A DNA stretch of 64,000 bases from Chitinophagaceae bacterium (GTDB taxonomy: Bacteria > Bacteroidota > Bacteroidia > Chitinophagales > Chitinophagaceae): the NCBI GenBank assembly GCA_004028795.1, contig SAIW01000007.1:62001-126000 (forward strand), given 5' to 3'. The notes beneath the pieces are model-generated. The model worked only from the letters and a program-made list of their open reading frames with translations, did no database searches and had not been told where the DNA came from. Shown here piece after piece: positions 16,454-25,395 of this stretch. How positions within the stretch are numbered: position 1 is the first letter of the stretch; each line of letters begins with the position of its first letter. A program made the position numbers and the translations under genes.

Positions 16454-17959
16454 TTGAAACCAACCAATACGCTTTTTCCTGTTTTTTTAAAGTTAGAAAA
16501 TCTGCGACTGCTAATTGTTGGCGGTGGCTTTGTTGCAGAAGAAAAACTAACAGCAGTTTTAAATAACTCTCCAGAAACAAAAATTACCATTGTTGCCATA
16601 GAAGTAAGTGAAGCAGTAAAAAACTTAGCTGCTCAGTTTCCCGATAGTATCATCAAACAAAAAAAATTTGAAGCAACAGATTTAGATGCTGTTGATATTG
16701 TAATTGCGGCAGTTAACGATATTGCTGTAGCAACCGAAATACGGGAAGCTGCCAACGTAAAAGGCATTTTAATTAATGCAGCAGATAAGCCCGAACTCTG
16801 CGATTTTTATCTGGGCTCTGTTGTAAATAAAGGCAGCTTAAAAATTGCCATATCTACCAATGGTAAAAGCCCCACCATCGCTAAGCGTATTAAAGAAACA
16901 CTAAACGAAACATTACCTGATGAATTAGAAGAAGTGCTGGATAATATGCAAACTATCCGCAAAAGTTTAAACGGAGATTTTACAGATAAAGTAAATAAGC
17001 TGAACGATATTACCAAAGTATTAGCAGCCAAACAGGAAATATTACCTGCTGACAAACAGGATAAAACCATAAAGTGGCAGGAGGTTGTAAAGTTTATTTT
17101 ATTCGCCTTTGCGTTTATGATAATTGGCCACACCCTCTTTTCATATATCCCTTTTTCTACTATTTTAAATGGCATTAAAAGTATCCCTCAATATATTGAT
17201 ACAAAATCTTTTCTGTTAATGTTGTTGACAGGCTTCTTAGCTCAAATGGCGGACGGCTCCTTGGGCATGGGCTACGGTACTATCTCAACAACATTTTTAT
17301 TGGCAATAGGTATTAACCCTGCTGTGGTAAGCAGCCGTGTACATTCAGCCCGTGTATTCTCAAGCGGTGTATCGGGTTATAGCCATCATCGTTTTGGTAA
17401 CATTAATAAAAAATTATTCAGAGCATTGGTTATACCCGGTGTTATTGGTGCAGTTATCGGTGCTGCTTTGGCTACAGTAGCTAAAGAATATTCAACCATT
17501 GTTCGTATTCCGTTGTCTGTGTACACTATTTATTTAGGTTATTACATTATTAAAAAAGCATTCAAGAAAAAATTAATACAAGACAAAGTAAAAGGTGCAG
17601 GTTGGCTGGCAAGTGCCGGCGGTTTTATGGATGCATTTGCAGGCGGTGGTTGGGGAGCATTGGTTACGAGTACATTAATAAGCAAACGTAAAAGCCCGCG
17701 TTATGTAATAGGCTCTGTTTGTCTGGCTGAATTTTTTGTGGTGTTATCAAGCTCTGTAACATTTTTTATACTGTTGAAACATATCCCTCTCTTTGATGTG
17801 GCAGGACTGATATTAGGAGGTGTTATTGCAGCACCTATTGCAGCAAGATTAGCAGGTAAATTGCCCATGAAAAAAATGCTGATAGCTGTTGGTGTATTGG
17901 TTATTTTAACGAGTACTAATACGTTGGTGAAGGCGGTGTTGACTTATTTGCATCACTGA
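16454..17959 (+). CDS. Fusion of siroheme synthase (CysG-N) and TauE/SafE-family permease
   Basis: 501 aa starting at TTG 16454; the N-terminus KPTNTLFPVFLKLENLRLLI is typical of these siroheme synthases and no ATG fits. Residues ~1-200 are a NAD-binding precorrin-2 dehydrogenase/ferrochelatase domain (LIVGGGFVAEEKL; NGKSPTIAKRIKE), completing siroheme from the CobA product. Residues ~215-500 are a TSUP/TauE-SafE membrane domain with about eight TM helices and repeated motifs GFLAQMADGSLGMGYG and GGFMDAFAGGGWGAL. The permease half probably moves sulfate, sulfite or a related anion. Joins cofactor supply and sulfur transport in one polypeptide; the promoter carries the shared sulfur operator. 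Confidence 0.88.
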   Translation: MKPTNTLFPVFLKLENLRLLIVGGGFVAEEKLTAVLNNSPETKITIVAIEVSEAVKNLAAQFPDSIIKQKKFEATDLDAVDIVIAAVNDIAVATEIREAANVKGILINAADKPELCDFYLGSVVNKGSLKIAISTNGKSPTIAKRIKETLNETLPDELEEVLDNMQTIRKSLNGDFTDKVNKLNDITKVLAAKQEILPADKQDKTIKWQEVVKFILFAFAFMIIGHTLFSYIPFSTILNGIKSIPQYIDTKSFLLMLLTGFLAQMADGSLGMGYGTISTTFLLAIGINPAVVSSRVHSARVFSSGVSGYSHHRFGNINKKLFRALVIPGVIGAVIGAALATVAKEYSTIVRIPLSVYTIYLGYYIIKKAFKKKLIQDKVKGAGWLASAGGFMDAFAGGGWGALVTSTLISKRKSPRYVIGSVCLAEFFVVLSSSVTFFILLKHIPLFDVAGLILGGVIAAPIAARLAGKLPMKKMLIAVGVLVILTSTNTLVKAVLTYLHH

Positions 17960-18115
17960 TTAAATCTCATTACGGTTTCTTCCCACCATTAATTTACCCG
18001 CTTTTTTAACAACAGATATTGCTGCTTTTTTAGCAGGCTTTTTTCTCCCTGCATAAATGTAATTTTTAGGATGAATGATTCTTAGATATAAAAATATTTC
18101 TTCATTAAAAAATCT
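17960..18115 (-). other. Short basic open frame without start codon, possible gene remnant
   Basis: Minus-strand frame of 51 codons between stops, ending in the lysine/alanine-rich GRKKPAKKAAISVVKKAGK and NRNEI. There is no ATG at its 5' end. The KKPAKKAA style resembles histone-H1-like tails, but the frame is too short and lacks a start; it may be a decayed gene or chance. It lies in the 277-bp gap after the siroheme fusion gene. Confidence 0.2.
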
Positions 18116-18130
18116 TCAGGCAATAATTTT

Positions 18131-18217
18131 TAAACCACAGAGGTAACAGAGGTTTGCACAGAGTTACACAATGCTCTTACATTACTCTCTGCCGAACTCC
18201 AAAAACTCTGTGGTTTA
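18131..18217. repeat. 87-bp element with perfect 12-bp terminal inverted repeats (CCACAGAG type)
   Basis: TAAACCACAGAG at 18131-18142 is exactly repeated, inverted, as CTCTGTGGTTTA at 18206-18217. The inside carries further CAGAG/CTCT blocks that allow extended pairing. There is no coding capacity, so it looks like a miniature non-autonomous element or a large stem-loop. It lies 20 bp past the stop of the barrel-protein gene (which ends at 18237 on the minus strand). Confidence 0.7.
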
Positions 18218-18236
18218 ATAACTTATCACATCCTCT

Positions 18237-20093
18237 TTAATTCAAAGAAATAAAATCAGGGCGTTTAATAAACTGGCTGTTGTATTTAAAACGCAGGTCT
18301 GTTGAGATGATTAAATTCCAGGGAGCCATATTATTTACCGTAACAGGATAATAGCTGCACCTGAACTCTATCGTACCGAAAATTAATGCTTCATTTCTTG
18401 TTCTGAAACCCGCACTGAAAGAGCTGTACAGGTTACTGTTAAAAAATGGTTCTCCTTTAGGTTTTACATAACTAAGGCTGGTACCTGCAAAAGGTGCAAA
18501 ACCAAAGCCTAACAACTTCCAACGGCTGTACAAAACAAATTCATAGTTTACAGTTGCTCTTGCAGTGGCATATAGTGTAAGAATATTATCGTAAGAAGGA
18601 ATGCCGTAATTACTGTTTACTCTTAACGGCTCATTTAAAAAAGTATTAAGCTGCTGCGTATAACTTAAGCTGAAAAAATTTCTTTGATACCAACGGTGAT
18701 TAAAGTTTTTTAATCTGTCGAAGGCTTCTACACTAACTAATAACCCGATGTCTTCAAAACCACCTTGCCTGAAATATCCTCCCGCTCTGGCTATATAATT
18801 CAAATAGCATTGCCTTTTATTAAAAAAGTTTTTTTGTAAGTCTATCCCCACATAAGGCCGTTGATAATTTTGCTTATCTGTCCAACCGGTAATCAATGAT
18901 GCATTATAACCTTCAGGTACGTCTTCATTTCTTCCAAAACCATATATATAACTTGTTCTGTAATATTCCTGCTTAAACATGGTGAATGAACCTAAAATAC
19001 TTGTTATATCTGCATACTGATAGTTATAATTAGTTTTATAAATTTCGGGTTCATCAGTAAAATTTATTTTACTGGCTCTTAAAGCAATGAATTCTTTAGG
19101 CTTTCGTAAAGATGTTTCATGTAAAAATTCTTTACCTGTTACATTGTAACCAACCCATGCATCGTATGCATAATTGCCATACTTAAAATCTGAGTTGTAG
19201 AGCGAATCTATGAGATAATAATTATTGGTAAAGCGGGATGACATTTCTAAAGCACCTGTCCATAAATAATAAGGACTAACCAATGGTAAATCGAACCTGG
19301 CGTAGGTGGCGGTTTCATACCTTAAACCGTTATTAAATGCACTGTTTAAGTTTTGATAGCCTGCCGTAAAATTGATGAATGTGCCGTTGATATTTCTTTT
19401 TAAATATTCTGCACCATAACCAAAAGCAGGCCTTCGCAAAGGGTCTATAAAACTTGATAGCTGCAATCTGTCTCCACTGCCTGATAGGTTATCATCCTGT
19501 GCCTGTAAAAACAACGCATTACCATCTGCCTGCACATTTCCGCTTAAAGAAAATAGGTCTTTATATAAAACAATTAAATCAACTGAATCATAGTTATCGG
19601 GAATTTCTTTTACTAAAATTCTGGCATCCTGCAAAAAAGGTAATTCACGTAAATACCTGCCGTTATCGGCAATTAAATTGGGGAATAAAGAATCTCCTTC
19701 CCGGAAAAATAAATTATTGCGAATGGTTTTTTCTCTGGTTGTTGCATGCAGTGCATCGGCTACTTTGATGAGAATATTTTTATTGTGAAAAGTAGTATCG
19801 TTAATAGATTCTCCGAAGCCGATTTGTTTAACGCTTACTTTTCTTATAATGGCTCCGTTATATAACAGGTAAGGTGTTGAGTTTTTAATAATGCCGGGGG
19901 CTTCTGCATCTGTATAGTTATCGGGGTTGGTAGAAACAGCTTTACCTAATTTGCCGAGCCAACCTTTTTTTTTGGCAAGGAAGAAGCTGTCTTCTTCAGG
20001 CTTTTTATCCTGTGCATTACTGTTCACTGTTGTTAAACATAATAACACAGATAGAGAAATGGCTATATGTTTAGATAGGTGAAGCAATATCAT
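18237..20093 (-). CDS. BamA/TamA-like outer-membrane barrel protein
   Basis: 618 aa from the ATG at 20093, which gives a signal peptide ending in NSNAQ; an upstream in-frame ATG adds 17 residues that spoil it. After a linker, residues ~75-190 look like one or two POTRA-type segments (IIRKVSVKQIGFGESI; REGDSLFPNLIADNGRYLRE). The rest is beta-rich with alternating aromatic residues and a GFRTRNEALIFGTIEFRCSY-like C-terminal region, matching Omp85-superfamily barrels. Cargo unknown. It is shorter than BamA and is probably an accessory Omp85 protein. Confidence 0.7.
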   Translation of the reverse strand: MILLHLSKHIAISLSVLLCLTTVNSNAQDKKPEEDSFFLAKKKGWLGKLGKAVSTNPDNYTDAEAPGIIKNSTPYLLYNGAIIRKVSVKQIGFGESINDTTFHNKNILIKVADALHATTREKTIRNNLFFREGDSLFPNLIADNGRYLRELPFLQDARILVKEIPDNYDSVDLIVLYKDLFSLSGNVQADGNALFLQAQDDNLSGSGDRLQLSSFIDPLRRPAFGYGAEYLKRNINGTFINFTAGYQNLNSAFNNGLRYETATYARFDLPLVSPYYLWTGALEMSSRFTNNYYLIDSLYNSDFKYGNYAYDAWVGYNVTGKEFLHETSLRKPKEFIALRASKINFTDEPEIYKTNYNYQYADITSILGSFTMFKQEYYRTSYIYGFGRNEDVPEGYNASLITGWTDKQNYQRPYVGIDLQKNFFNKRQCYLNYIARAGGYFRQGGFEDIGLLVSVEAFDRLKNFNHRWYQRNFFSLSYTQQLNTFLNEPLRVNSNYGIPSYDNILTLYATARATVNYEFVLYSRWKLLGFGFAPFAGTSLSYVKPKGEPFFNSNLYSSFSAGFRTRNEALIFGTIEFRCSYYPVTVNNMAPWNLIISTDLRFKYNSQFIKRPDFISLN

Positions 20094-20143
20094 TTTATTT
20101 GGTGCGGAAGATAAGATGTTTACTGCTTGAAAATCGTTAAACA

Positions 20144-20177
20144 AAAACCCCGCCTCAATTAATTGAAACGGGGTTTT
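20144..20177 (-). terminator. Terminator of adenosylhomocysteinase gene
   Basis: AAAACCCCG (20144-20152) pairs with CGGGGTTTT (20169-20177). In the minus direction the stem is followed by TTTTTGTTT. It lies 41 bp past the ahcY stop. Confidence 0.8.
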
Positions 20178-20217
20178 ATTTATTCAGGTTGCTGAAATAT
20201 TTTCAGCATAACAAGTA

Positions 20218-21543
20218 TTAATATCTGTAGTGTTCTGCTTTGAATGGTCCATTTTGCGGAATACCTAAATAAGCAGCCTGTTCAGCAGTTAATTCATCTA
20301 ACTCAACACCAATTTTTGCAAGGTGTAAACGGGCAACTTTCTCATCTAAATGTTTAGGTAACACATACACTTTGTTTTCGTATTTGTCTGTGTTAGTCCA
20401 CAATTCAATCTGTGCCAATGTTTGGTTAGTGAATGAGTTACTCATCACAAAGCTTGGGTGACCTGTAGCACAACCTAAGTTTACTAAACGGCCTTCAGCT
20501 AAAATGATTACATCTTTACCTTCAATGTTATAAATATCAACCTGAGGTTTGATAGTATCTTTTGTATGACCGTAGTTTTCATTTAACCAGGCCATATCAA
20601 TTTCAATATCAAAGTGGCCGATGTTACAAACAATAGCTTTGTCTTTCATTGCTCTGAAATGTTTTTCAGTAATCAAATCGCGGCAACCGCTTGCTGTAAC
20701 AATAATATCAGCTTCTTTAACTGCATCAATCATTTTCTTTACTTCAAAACCATCCATGGCAGCTTGTAAAGCACAGATAGGATCGATTTCTGTAACAATA
20801 ACACGGCAACCTGCACCTGCTAATGAAGCAGCACTACCTTTACCCACATCGCCGTAAGAACCAACCACAGCAACTTTTCCGGCTAACATTACATCTGTTG
20901 CACGACGGATAGCATCTACTAAACTTTCTTTACAACCGTATTTGTTATCGAACTTAGATTTGGTAACAGAATCGTTTACATTAATAGCAGGAACAGGTAA
21001 AGTACCTTTTGCCATTCTTTCGTATAAACGGTGTACACCTGTTGTAGTTTCTTCACTTAAGCCTTTAATGTGAGCAATTAACTCAGGATATTTATCGAAT
21101 ACCATATTAGTTAAATCGCCACCGTCATCTAAAATCATATTTAATGGTCTGTCAGCACCGCCAAAGAATAAAGTTTGTTCAATACACCAATCAGCTTCTT
21201 CTAAAGTTTGTCCTTTCCATGCAAATACACCAATACCTGCAGCAGCAATAGCAGCAGCAGCCTGATCTTGCGTTGAGAAAATGTTGCAAGAGCTCCATTT
21301 AACTTCTGCACCTAAAGCAACCAAGGTTTCAATTAATACAGCAGTTTGAATAGTCATGTGTAAGCAACCTGCAATACGTGCTCCTTTTAATGGTTGAGCA
21401 GCAGCATATTCTTCTCTAATGGCCATTAAACCCGGCATTTCTGCTTCAGCCAAACGGATTTCTTTTCTACCCCAAGCAGCCAAACTCATATCGGCAACTT
21501 TGTAAGGAAGTGTAAAGTCAATAGTCTTAGTAAGTGTTGACAT
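20218..21543 (-). CDS. ahcY: Adenosylhomocysteinase
   Basis: 441 aa, the normal bacterial length. Hydrolyses S-adenosylhomocysteine to homocysteine and adenosine, recycling the product of SAM-dependent methylation; cytoplasmic, NAD-bound. Motifs: [16 protein letters not shown] near the N-terminus, [16 protein letters not shown], the NAD loop [20 protein letters not shown], and the C-terminal KPDKYRY-type end (FKAEHYRY). Near the sulfur cluster but with its own terminator; next to an Lrp-type regulator in divergent orientation. Confidence 0.97.
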   Translation of the reverse strand: MSTLTKTIDFTLPYKVADMSLAAWGRKEIRLAEAEMPGLMAIREEYAAAQPLKGARIAGCLHMTIQTAVLIETLVALGAEVKWSSCNIFSTQDQAAAAIAAAGIGVFAWKGQTLEEADWCIEQTLFFGGADRPLNMILDDGGDLTNMVFDKYPELIAHIKGLSEETTTGVHRLYERMAKGTLPVPAINVNDSVTKSKFDNKYGCKESLVDAIRRATDVMLAGKVAVVGSYGDVGKGSAASLAGAGCRVIVTEIDPICALQAAMDGFEVKKMIDAVKEADIIVTASGCRDLITEKHFRAMKDKAIVCNIGHFDIEIDMAWLNENYGHTKDTIKPQVDIYNIEGKDVIILAEGRLVNLGCATGHPSFVMSNSFTNQTLAQIELWTNTDKYENKVYVLPKHLDEKVARLHLAKIGVELDELTAEQAAYLGIPQNGPFKAEHYRY

Positions 21544-21665
21544 AGATGTATGTTTATTTTGAAATGCAAATATAGAATGGCAGAATAAAATAGCAGTAAA
21601 GTTTAAATTATTTAGGATAAGTATTGAAATTTGAAGTATTTTGTAGAATAAATGAATAGTTTACT

Positions 21666-22166
21666 ATGGCAAAAGCAGTTAAAAAAGAACAAACCACTAT
21701 CAACCAATTAGAGCTGGATACTACGGATATGCTTATCCTAAAAGTATTGCAGTACAATGCTAAAGCAACTGTAAAAGAAATTGCCGATAAAGTGCATTTA
21801 AGTACCACGCCGGTGCATGAAAGAATTAAAAGAATGGAACAGGCAGGTGTAATTAAACAGTATGCAACGTTGGTTGACCATAATAAAGTGAAGAAAGGGT
21901 TGATGGTTATTTGTTATGTATCGTTAAGGCAGCATGATAAAAATGCGGGTAGCAAATTCATTAAGAAAATTCATGAATTGAATGAAGTGGTGGAGTGTTA
22001 TAATATTTCGGGTGAATTTGATTTTATGCTGAAAGTAGTTGCCGAGAATATGGATGCCTATTATGATTTTCATGTAAATAAATTAAGCCAGAGTGAAAAC
22101 ATAGGTCATGTACAAAGTGTGTTTGTAATGGGTGTTATTAAACAAACACATGTGTTGGTGCATTAG
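21666..22166 (+). CDS. Lrp/AsnC-family transcriptional regulator
   Basis: 166 aa. N-terminal winged helix-turn-helix (LDTTDMLILKVLQYNAKATV; KVHLSTTPVHERIKRMEQAG) followed by the RAM/AsnC ligand-binding domain (VECYNISGEFDFMLKVV). Binds amino acids or their derivatives and acts as a dimer/octamer. Divergent from ahcY and 58 bp before a LysE-type exporter, a common Lrp partner, so it may control amino-acid export. Confidence 0.9.
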   Translation: MAKAVKKEQTTINQLELDTTDMLILKVLQYNAKATVKEIADKVHLSTTPVHERIKRMEQAGVIKQYATLVDHNKVKKGLMVICYVSLRQHDKNAGSKFIKKIHELNEVVECYNISGEFDFMLKVVAENMDAYYDFHVNKLSQSENIGHVQSVFVMGVIKQTHVLVH

Positions 22167-22170
22167 AAGA

Positions 22171-22205
22171 AGTGAAAATGAGAAAGGAGAAATGTGAAAG
22201 TTAAA
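22171..22205. repeat. Degenerate heptad repeat between Lrp and LysE genes
   Basis: Five consecutive 7-bp units: AGTGAAA, ATGAGAA, AGGAGAA, ATGTGAA, AGTTAAA. It fills most of the gap and is one of six period-7 tracts in the window. Confidence 0.45.
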
Positions 22206-22224
22206 TTCAATTATTATTGCAGTT

Positions 22225-22863
22225 ATGCTTCATTTAATTTTTGTTGTTTTTTTGGGTTGGGTAGTAAGTTTTCTCGGTCAGTTGCCGTTGGGTACCATGA
22301 GTATTACTTCCACACAAATTGCCGTAAGCGAAAGTTTTAAAAATGCCTGGAAATACAGTATTGGCGTGGCTTTGGTAGAAATTATTTACTTACGATTGGT
22401 ATTGAAAGGCGTAGATTGGATTTTGCAGCACAGGTTGTTTTTTATGGTGTTGGGTTGGCTGACAGTTGTATTTTTTTTAGGCTTGGGTATAGCGAGTTTT
22501 ATTAGTGCCGCTAAACAGAAAGAAGATAAAAAGGCTTTATTGCTGAATAATAAGTTAAACCGTTTCTTTCTCGGTATTACTATGAGTGCATTAAACCCTG
22601 CACAAATACCTTTCTGGTTTATATGGAGCAGCTACGTGATGGATTTGAATTTATTAAACAGCAGCACAACTGAGTTTAACCTGTTTACATTGGGCAGCGG
22701 TATTGGAACAATCAGTGGTTTGGCTTTGTATATGTATGGTGGTAATTATTTAATTACTAAAATGAATGCAAGTACCAAAACCATGAATAAAATAATGGGT
22801 ATTATATTTTTTATAGCCGGCCTTGCACAACTATGGAGAATGTTGTTTGAGAAAGTGGTTTAG
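22225..22863 (+). CDS. LysE-family membrane exporter
   Basis: 212 aa with about six hydrophobic helices. The N-terminus LGQLPLGTMSITSTQIAVSE and the central FFLGITMSALNPAQIPFW correspond to the conserved blocks of LysE/RhtB-type amino-acid exporters (PGP and NPK motifs altered to PLG and NPAQ). Probably exports amino acids or related small metabolites, possibly under the adjacent Lrp regulator. Its TAG overlaps the stop of the convergent PIN toxin gene by a few bases. Confidence 0.75.
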   Translation: MLHLIFVVFLGWVVSFLGQLPLGTMSITSTQIAVSESFKNAWKYSIGVALVEIIYLRLVLKGVDWILQHRLFFMVLGWLTVVFFLGLGIASFISAAKQKEDKKALLLNNKLNRFFLGITMSALNPAQIPFWFIWSSYVMDLNLLNSSTTEFNLFTLGSGIGTISGLALYMYGGNYLITKMNASTKTMNKIMGIIFFIAGLAQLWRMLFEKVV

Positions 22864-23249
22864 AGTGAATGGAATTCTGATAATGTACTGATTTGGGTAT
22901 TGTTGAATTTTTTTAAGGAAAGTAAGTCTTTATCGCCGGTAATTATTACACTTGCTTGTATAAAATCTGCAAGATGTAAAATGTTATTATCATCTATATC
23001 TCTGCTGCTTGAGGAAAGCTCACCTGTTGGTTCAACTAATTTTACAATAGCTTTTAAATGCTCTGATAAGTGACTGATGTCTTCTTTTGTAAAAGAGAAC
23101 TTTGTTGCTAATTTTTCTTCAAGTTCATTTAAAATGAAAGGTGAAATATAAACTTCATGCAATTCTAAAACTATCTCTAAGAATTCTTGAACTTTTTTAT
23201 TGAAAACTAAAGCAGATATATAAACATTTGTGTCTAAAATAATCTTCAT
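22860..23249 (-). CDS. PIN-domain toxin of a toxin-antitoxin pair
   Basis: 129 aa. MKIILDTNVYISAL opens the PIN nuclease fold with its first catalytic aspartate; SSRDIDDNNILHLA and ITGDKDLL carry the other acidic residues. Such toxins cleave RNA when not held by their antitoxin. The start codon overlaps the end of the antitoxin gene by 4 bp, typical of TA operons. Belongs to the 'putative toxin-antitoxin system toxin component, PIN family' group rather than classic VapC. Confidence 0.85.
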   Translation of the reverse strand: MKIILDTNVYISALVFNKKVQEFLEIVLELHEVYISPFILNELEEKLATKFSFTKEDISHLSEHLKAIVKLVEPTGELSSSSRDIDDNNILHLADFIQASVIITGDKDLLSLKKFNNTQISTLSEFHSL

Positions 23250-23464
23250 TTTTTTAAATAACTCATCAAAGCATTTTCATCTTGAATATTATTTTCCTGA
23301 ATAGCCGGAGTAGTTTTACTTCTTAATTTATTTAAAACAGAAGAAAAGGCTTTTACCTGTAAAATTTTTTCAATATAAGCTTGTAAAGAAAGCCCTTGCT
23401 GCTCCGCTTCTGAAGCAACAACTTCTCTAATATCATCCGGAATATTGATTATTAAACTGCTCAT
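23246..23464 (-). CDS. Antitoxin partner of PIN toxin
   Basis: 72 aa from the ATG at 23464 (MSSLIINIPDDIREVV). An upstream in-frame ATG at 23497 would overlap the end of the Fe-S protein gene, so the internal start is preferred. The N-terminal strand-helix-helix pattern (IINIPDDIREVVASEAEQQG, then LSLQAYIEKIL) is ribbon-helix-helix-like, fitting a DNA-binding antitoxin that autoregulates the operon; the C-terminal half would wrap the toxin. Overlaps the toxin gene by 4 bp. Confidence 0.75.
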   Translation of the reverse strand: MSSLIINIPDDIREVVASEAEQQGLSLQAYIEKILQVKAFSSVLNKLRSKTTPAIQENNIQDENALMSYLKK

Positions 23465-23486
23465 ATTCAAATTTACCTTTTTTATA

Positions 23487-24806
23487 CTAAACTTCACTTA
23501 CCCATTTATCTCTTTCATCAGGTGAGAATTTCCAGGGAGCAAAATTATTTTCAATGCTGCTGAACATACCATTCCATTCCTGCGGTGCATTGCTTTCTTC
23601 CATAATTAAATATCTGCGAAGCTGTGCTATAATATCTAATGGCGAAATGCTCACGGGACAAGCTTCTACGCAGGCATTACAGGTTGTACAGGCTCTTAAT
23701 TCTTCAACAGCAATATAATCGTTCAATAAAGATTTATTATCGTCTGTAAAAATTTTATTGGTGTTAATGTTCTTTCCAACTTCTTCTAATCTGTCTCTCG
23801 TTTTCATCATAATAGCACGTGGACTTAACAGCTTGCCGGTAATATTTGCCGGACAGGCAGCAGTACATCTTCCGCATTCTGTGCAGCTGTAAGCATCTAA
23901 TAAATTTTTCCAGCTTAAATCAAATACATCTTTTGCCCCGAATTTTTTATGCTCTGCCGTAGGCTCGGTTGGTGCTAATTCAGGCTGCATAGCGTATAAA
24001 ACCTCTTTCTGTATATCAGGCATATTTTTCATTTTGCCCTGCGGTTCTAAACGTGCATAATAAGCATTTGGAAAAGCTAATAGAATATGCAGATGCTTGC
24101 TGTATGGCAAATAATTTAAGAAGATAAAGATGCCCGCAATATGCAACCACCAACAGGTTCTTTCAAACCAAACCAAAGTTTCGTTGCTGAAATTTTGTAA
24201 GATGAAATGATAATTAGACGAAATAATAAAATTACCTGTTAATGTTTCTCCGTAATGCCCGTAACCTCTGCTTTGCAACATTGTATCGCAGGCGTTCAAT
24301 TTTAAAAACAAAAACATTAAAATAATTTCGGTAATCAGTATATAATTAGCATCACTTCTCGGCCATCCTTCTAAATCCTTACTGATAAAGCGTTTCAGCT
24401 TAATAATATTTCTTCTTATTAAAAAAATTACACAAAAAATAATTACCAAAACAGCTAATACTTCAAAAGCATTAATTAAGAAAGTGTAAAAAATTCCTAA
24501 TGGTTTTGCAAACAATCTATGTGTGCCTAAAATACCGTCTAATACAATTTCCAACACTTCGATATTAATGATAATGAAACCTGCATATACAAAAAAGTGC
24601 ATTACGGCAACCAATGGGTTTTTAAACATTTTCTTTTGCCCGAAAGCCAGTAATAAAACATTTTTCCAACGTAAATTTCTATTATCAGTCAGGTCTTCCT
24701 CTCTTCCTAATAAAATATTTCTTTTTATTTCTCGGGCTTTTTTGCTGAATAAATAAACGGCAACGGCAGTAAGTATTATAAAAGCAATTTGAGGCAGGTA
24801 TTGCAT
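23487..24806 (-). CDS. Membrane Fe-S oxidoreductase (HdrC/NarI-like)
   Basis: 439 aa. The first ~270 residues have five or six TM helices with histidines resembling a NarI/cytochrome-b-type membrane anchor. The C-terminal part has two [4Fe-4S] ferredoxin motifs, CTECGRCTAACP and CTTCNACVEACP, as in HdrC/GlpC-type proteins. Likely transfers electrons between the quinone pool and a cytoplasmic partner. In related genomes a cysteine-rich CCG-domain (HdrB-like) gene usually follows; here a toxin-antitoxin pair follows instead and no partner is seen in the window. Confidence 0.82.
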   Translation of the reverse strand: MQYLPQIAFIILTAVAVYLFSKKAREIKRNILLGREEDLTDNRNLRWKNVLLLAFGQKKMFKNPLVAVMHFFVYAGFIIINIEVLEIVLDGILGTHRLFAKPLGIFYTFLINAFEVLAVLVIIFCVIFLIRRNIIKLKRFISKDLEGWPRSDANYILITEIILMFLFLKLNACDTMLQSRGYGHYGETLTGNFIISSNYHFILQNFSNETLVWFERTCWWLHIAGIFIFLNYLPYSKHLHILLAFPNAYYARLEPQGKMKNMPDIQKEVLYAMQPELAPTEPTAEHKKFGAKDVFDLSWKNLLDAYSCTECGRCTAACPANITGKLLSPRAIMMKTRDRLEEVGKNINTNKIFTDDNKSLLNDYIAVEELRACTTCNACVEACPVSISPLDIIAQLRRYLIMEESNAPQEWNGMFSSIENNFAPWKFSPDERDKWVSEV

Positions 24807-24894
24807 ATGTTTCAGTTATGCCGCTAAGGTAAGCCATAACATTAAAGTTTTAAATTGTTGGTTACAATTGCAAGCTTTGTTTTTACTTTGAGCT

Positions 24895-25395
24895 ATGGTA
24901 CAAAAAAACTATCTTTTAGATACTGCACAAGCAACTTATAAAATTGAAAGATTGGCTTTAGAAGTTGCAGAACATTTGCAAGGTGATGATGCATCTTTAA
25001 TTATTATCGGTATCCGCAACAGCGGAATGGTAATAGCAGATAAAATAAGTTTACTGATTCAACAATATATTTCTGTACCTGTTGAAACGATTAATATAAC
25101 ACTTGATAAAACCAAACCTGTTGATATTGTTTTAAGCAAACAGTTAGACTTTAACGATAAAAATATTTTATTGGTTGATGATGTTGCCAATAGCGGAAAG
25201 ACTTTGTTGTATGCTCTGAAACCCTTGCTGGCATTTCATCCTAAGCGGATACAAACATTGGTATTGGTTGAAAGAATGCACAAACTCTTTCCTGTAAAAC
25301 CTGATTTTGTAGGTTTATCTGTAGCCACCACTTTACAGGATAATATTATTGTGGAAGTGGAAGGCGATGAAATTACAGGAGCTTATATTGCTTAA
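24895..25395 (+). CDS. Phosphoribosyltransferase-family protein (PyrR-like)
   Basis: 166 aa. Type I PRTase fold with the PRPP-binding loop ILLVDDVANSGKT around residues 98-110 and the upstream IIGIRNSGMVIAD strand-turn. Closest in layout to PyrR/uracil phosphoribosyltransferase-type regulators. It could salvage a base or act as an RNA-binding regulator; no attenuator target is visible nearby. Convergent with mqnE: the stop codons overlap by 4 bp. Confidence 0.75.
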   Translation: MVQKNYLLDTAQATYKIERLALEVAEHLQGDDASLIIIGIRNSGMVIADKISLLIQQYISVPVETINITLDKTKPVDIVLSKQLDFNDKNILLVDDVANSGKTLLYALKPLLAFHPKRIQTLVLVERMHKLFPVKPDFVGLSVATTLQDNIIVEVEGDEITGAYIA

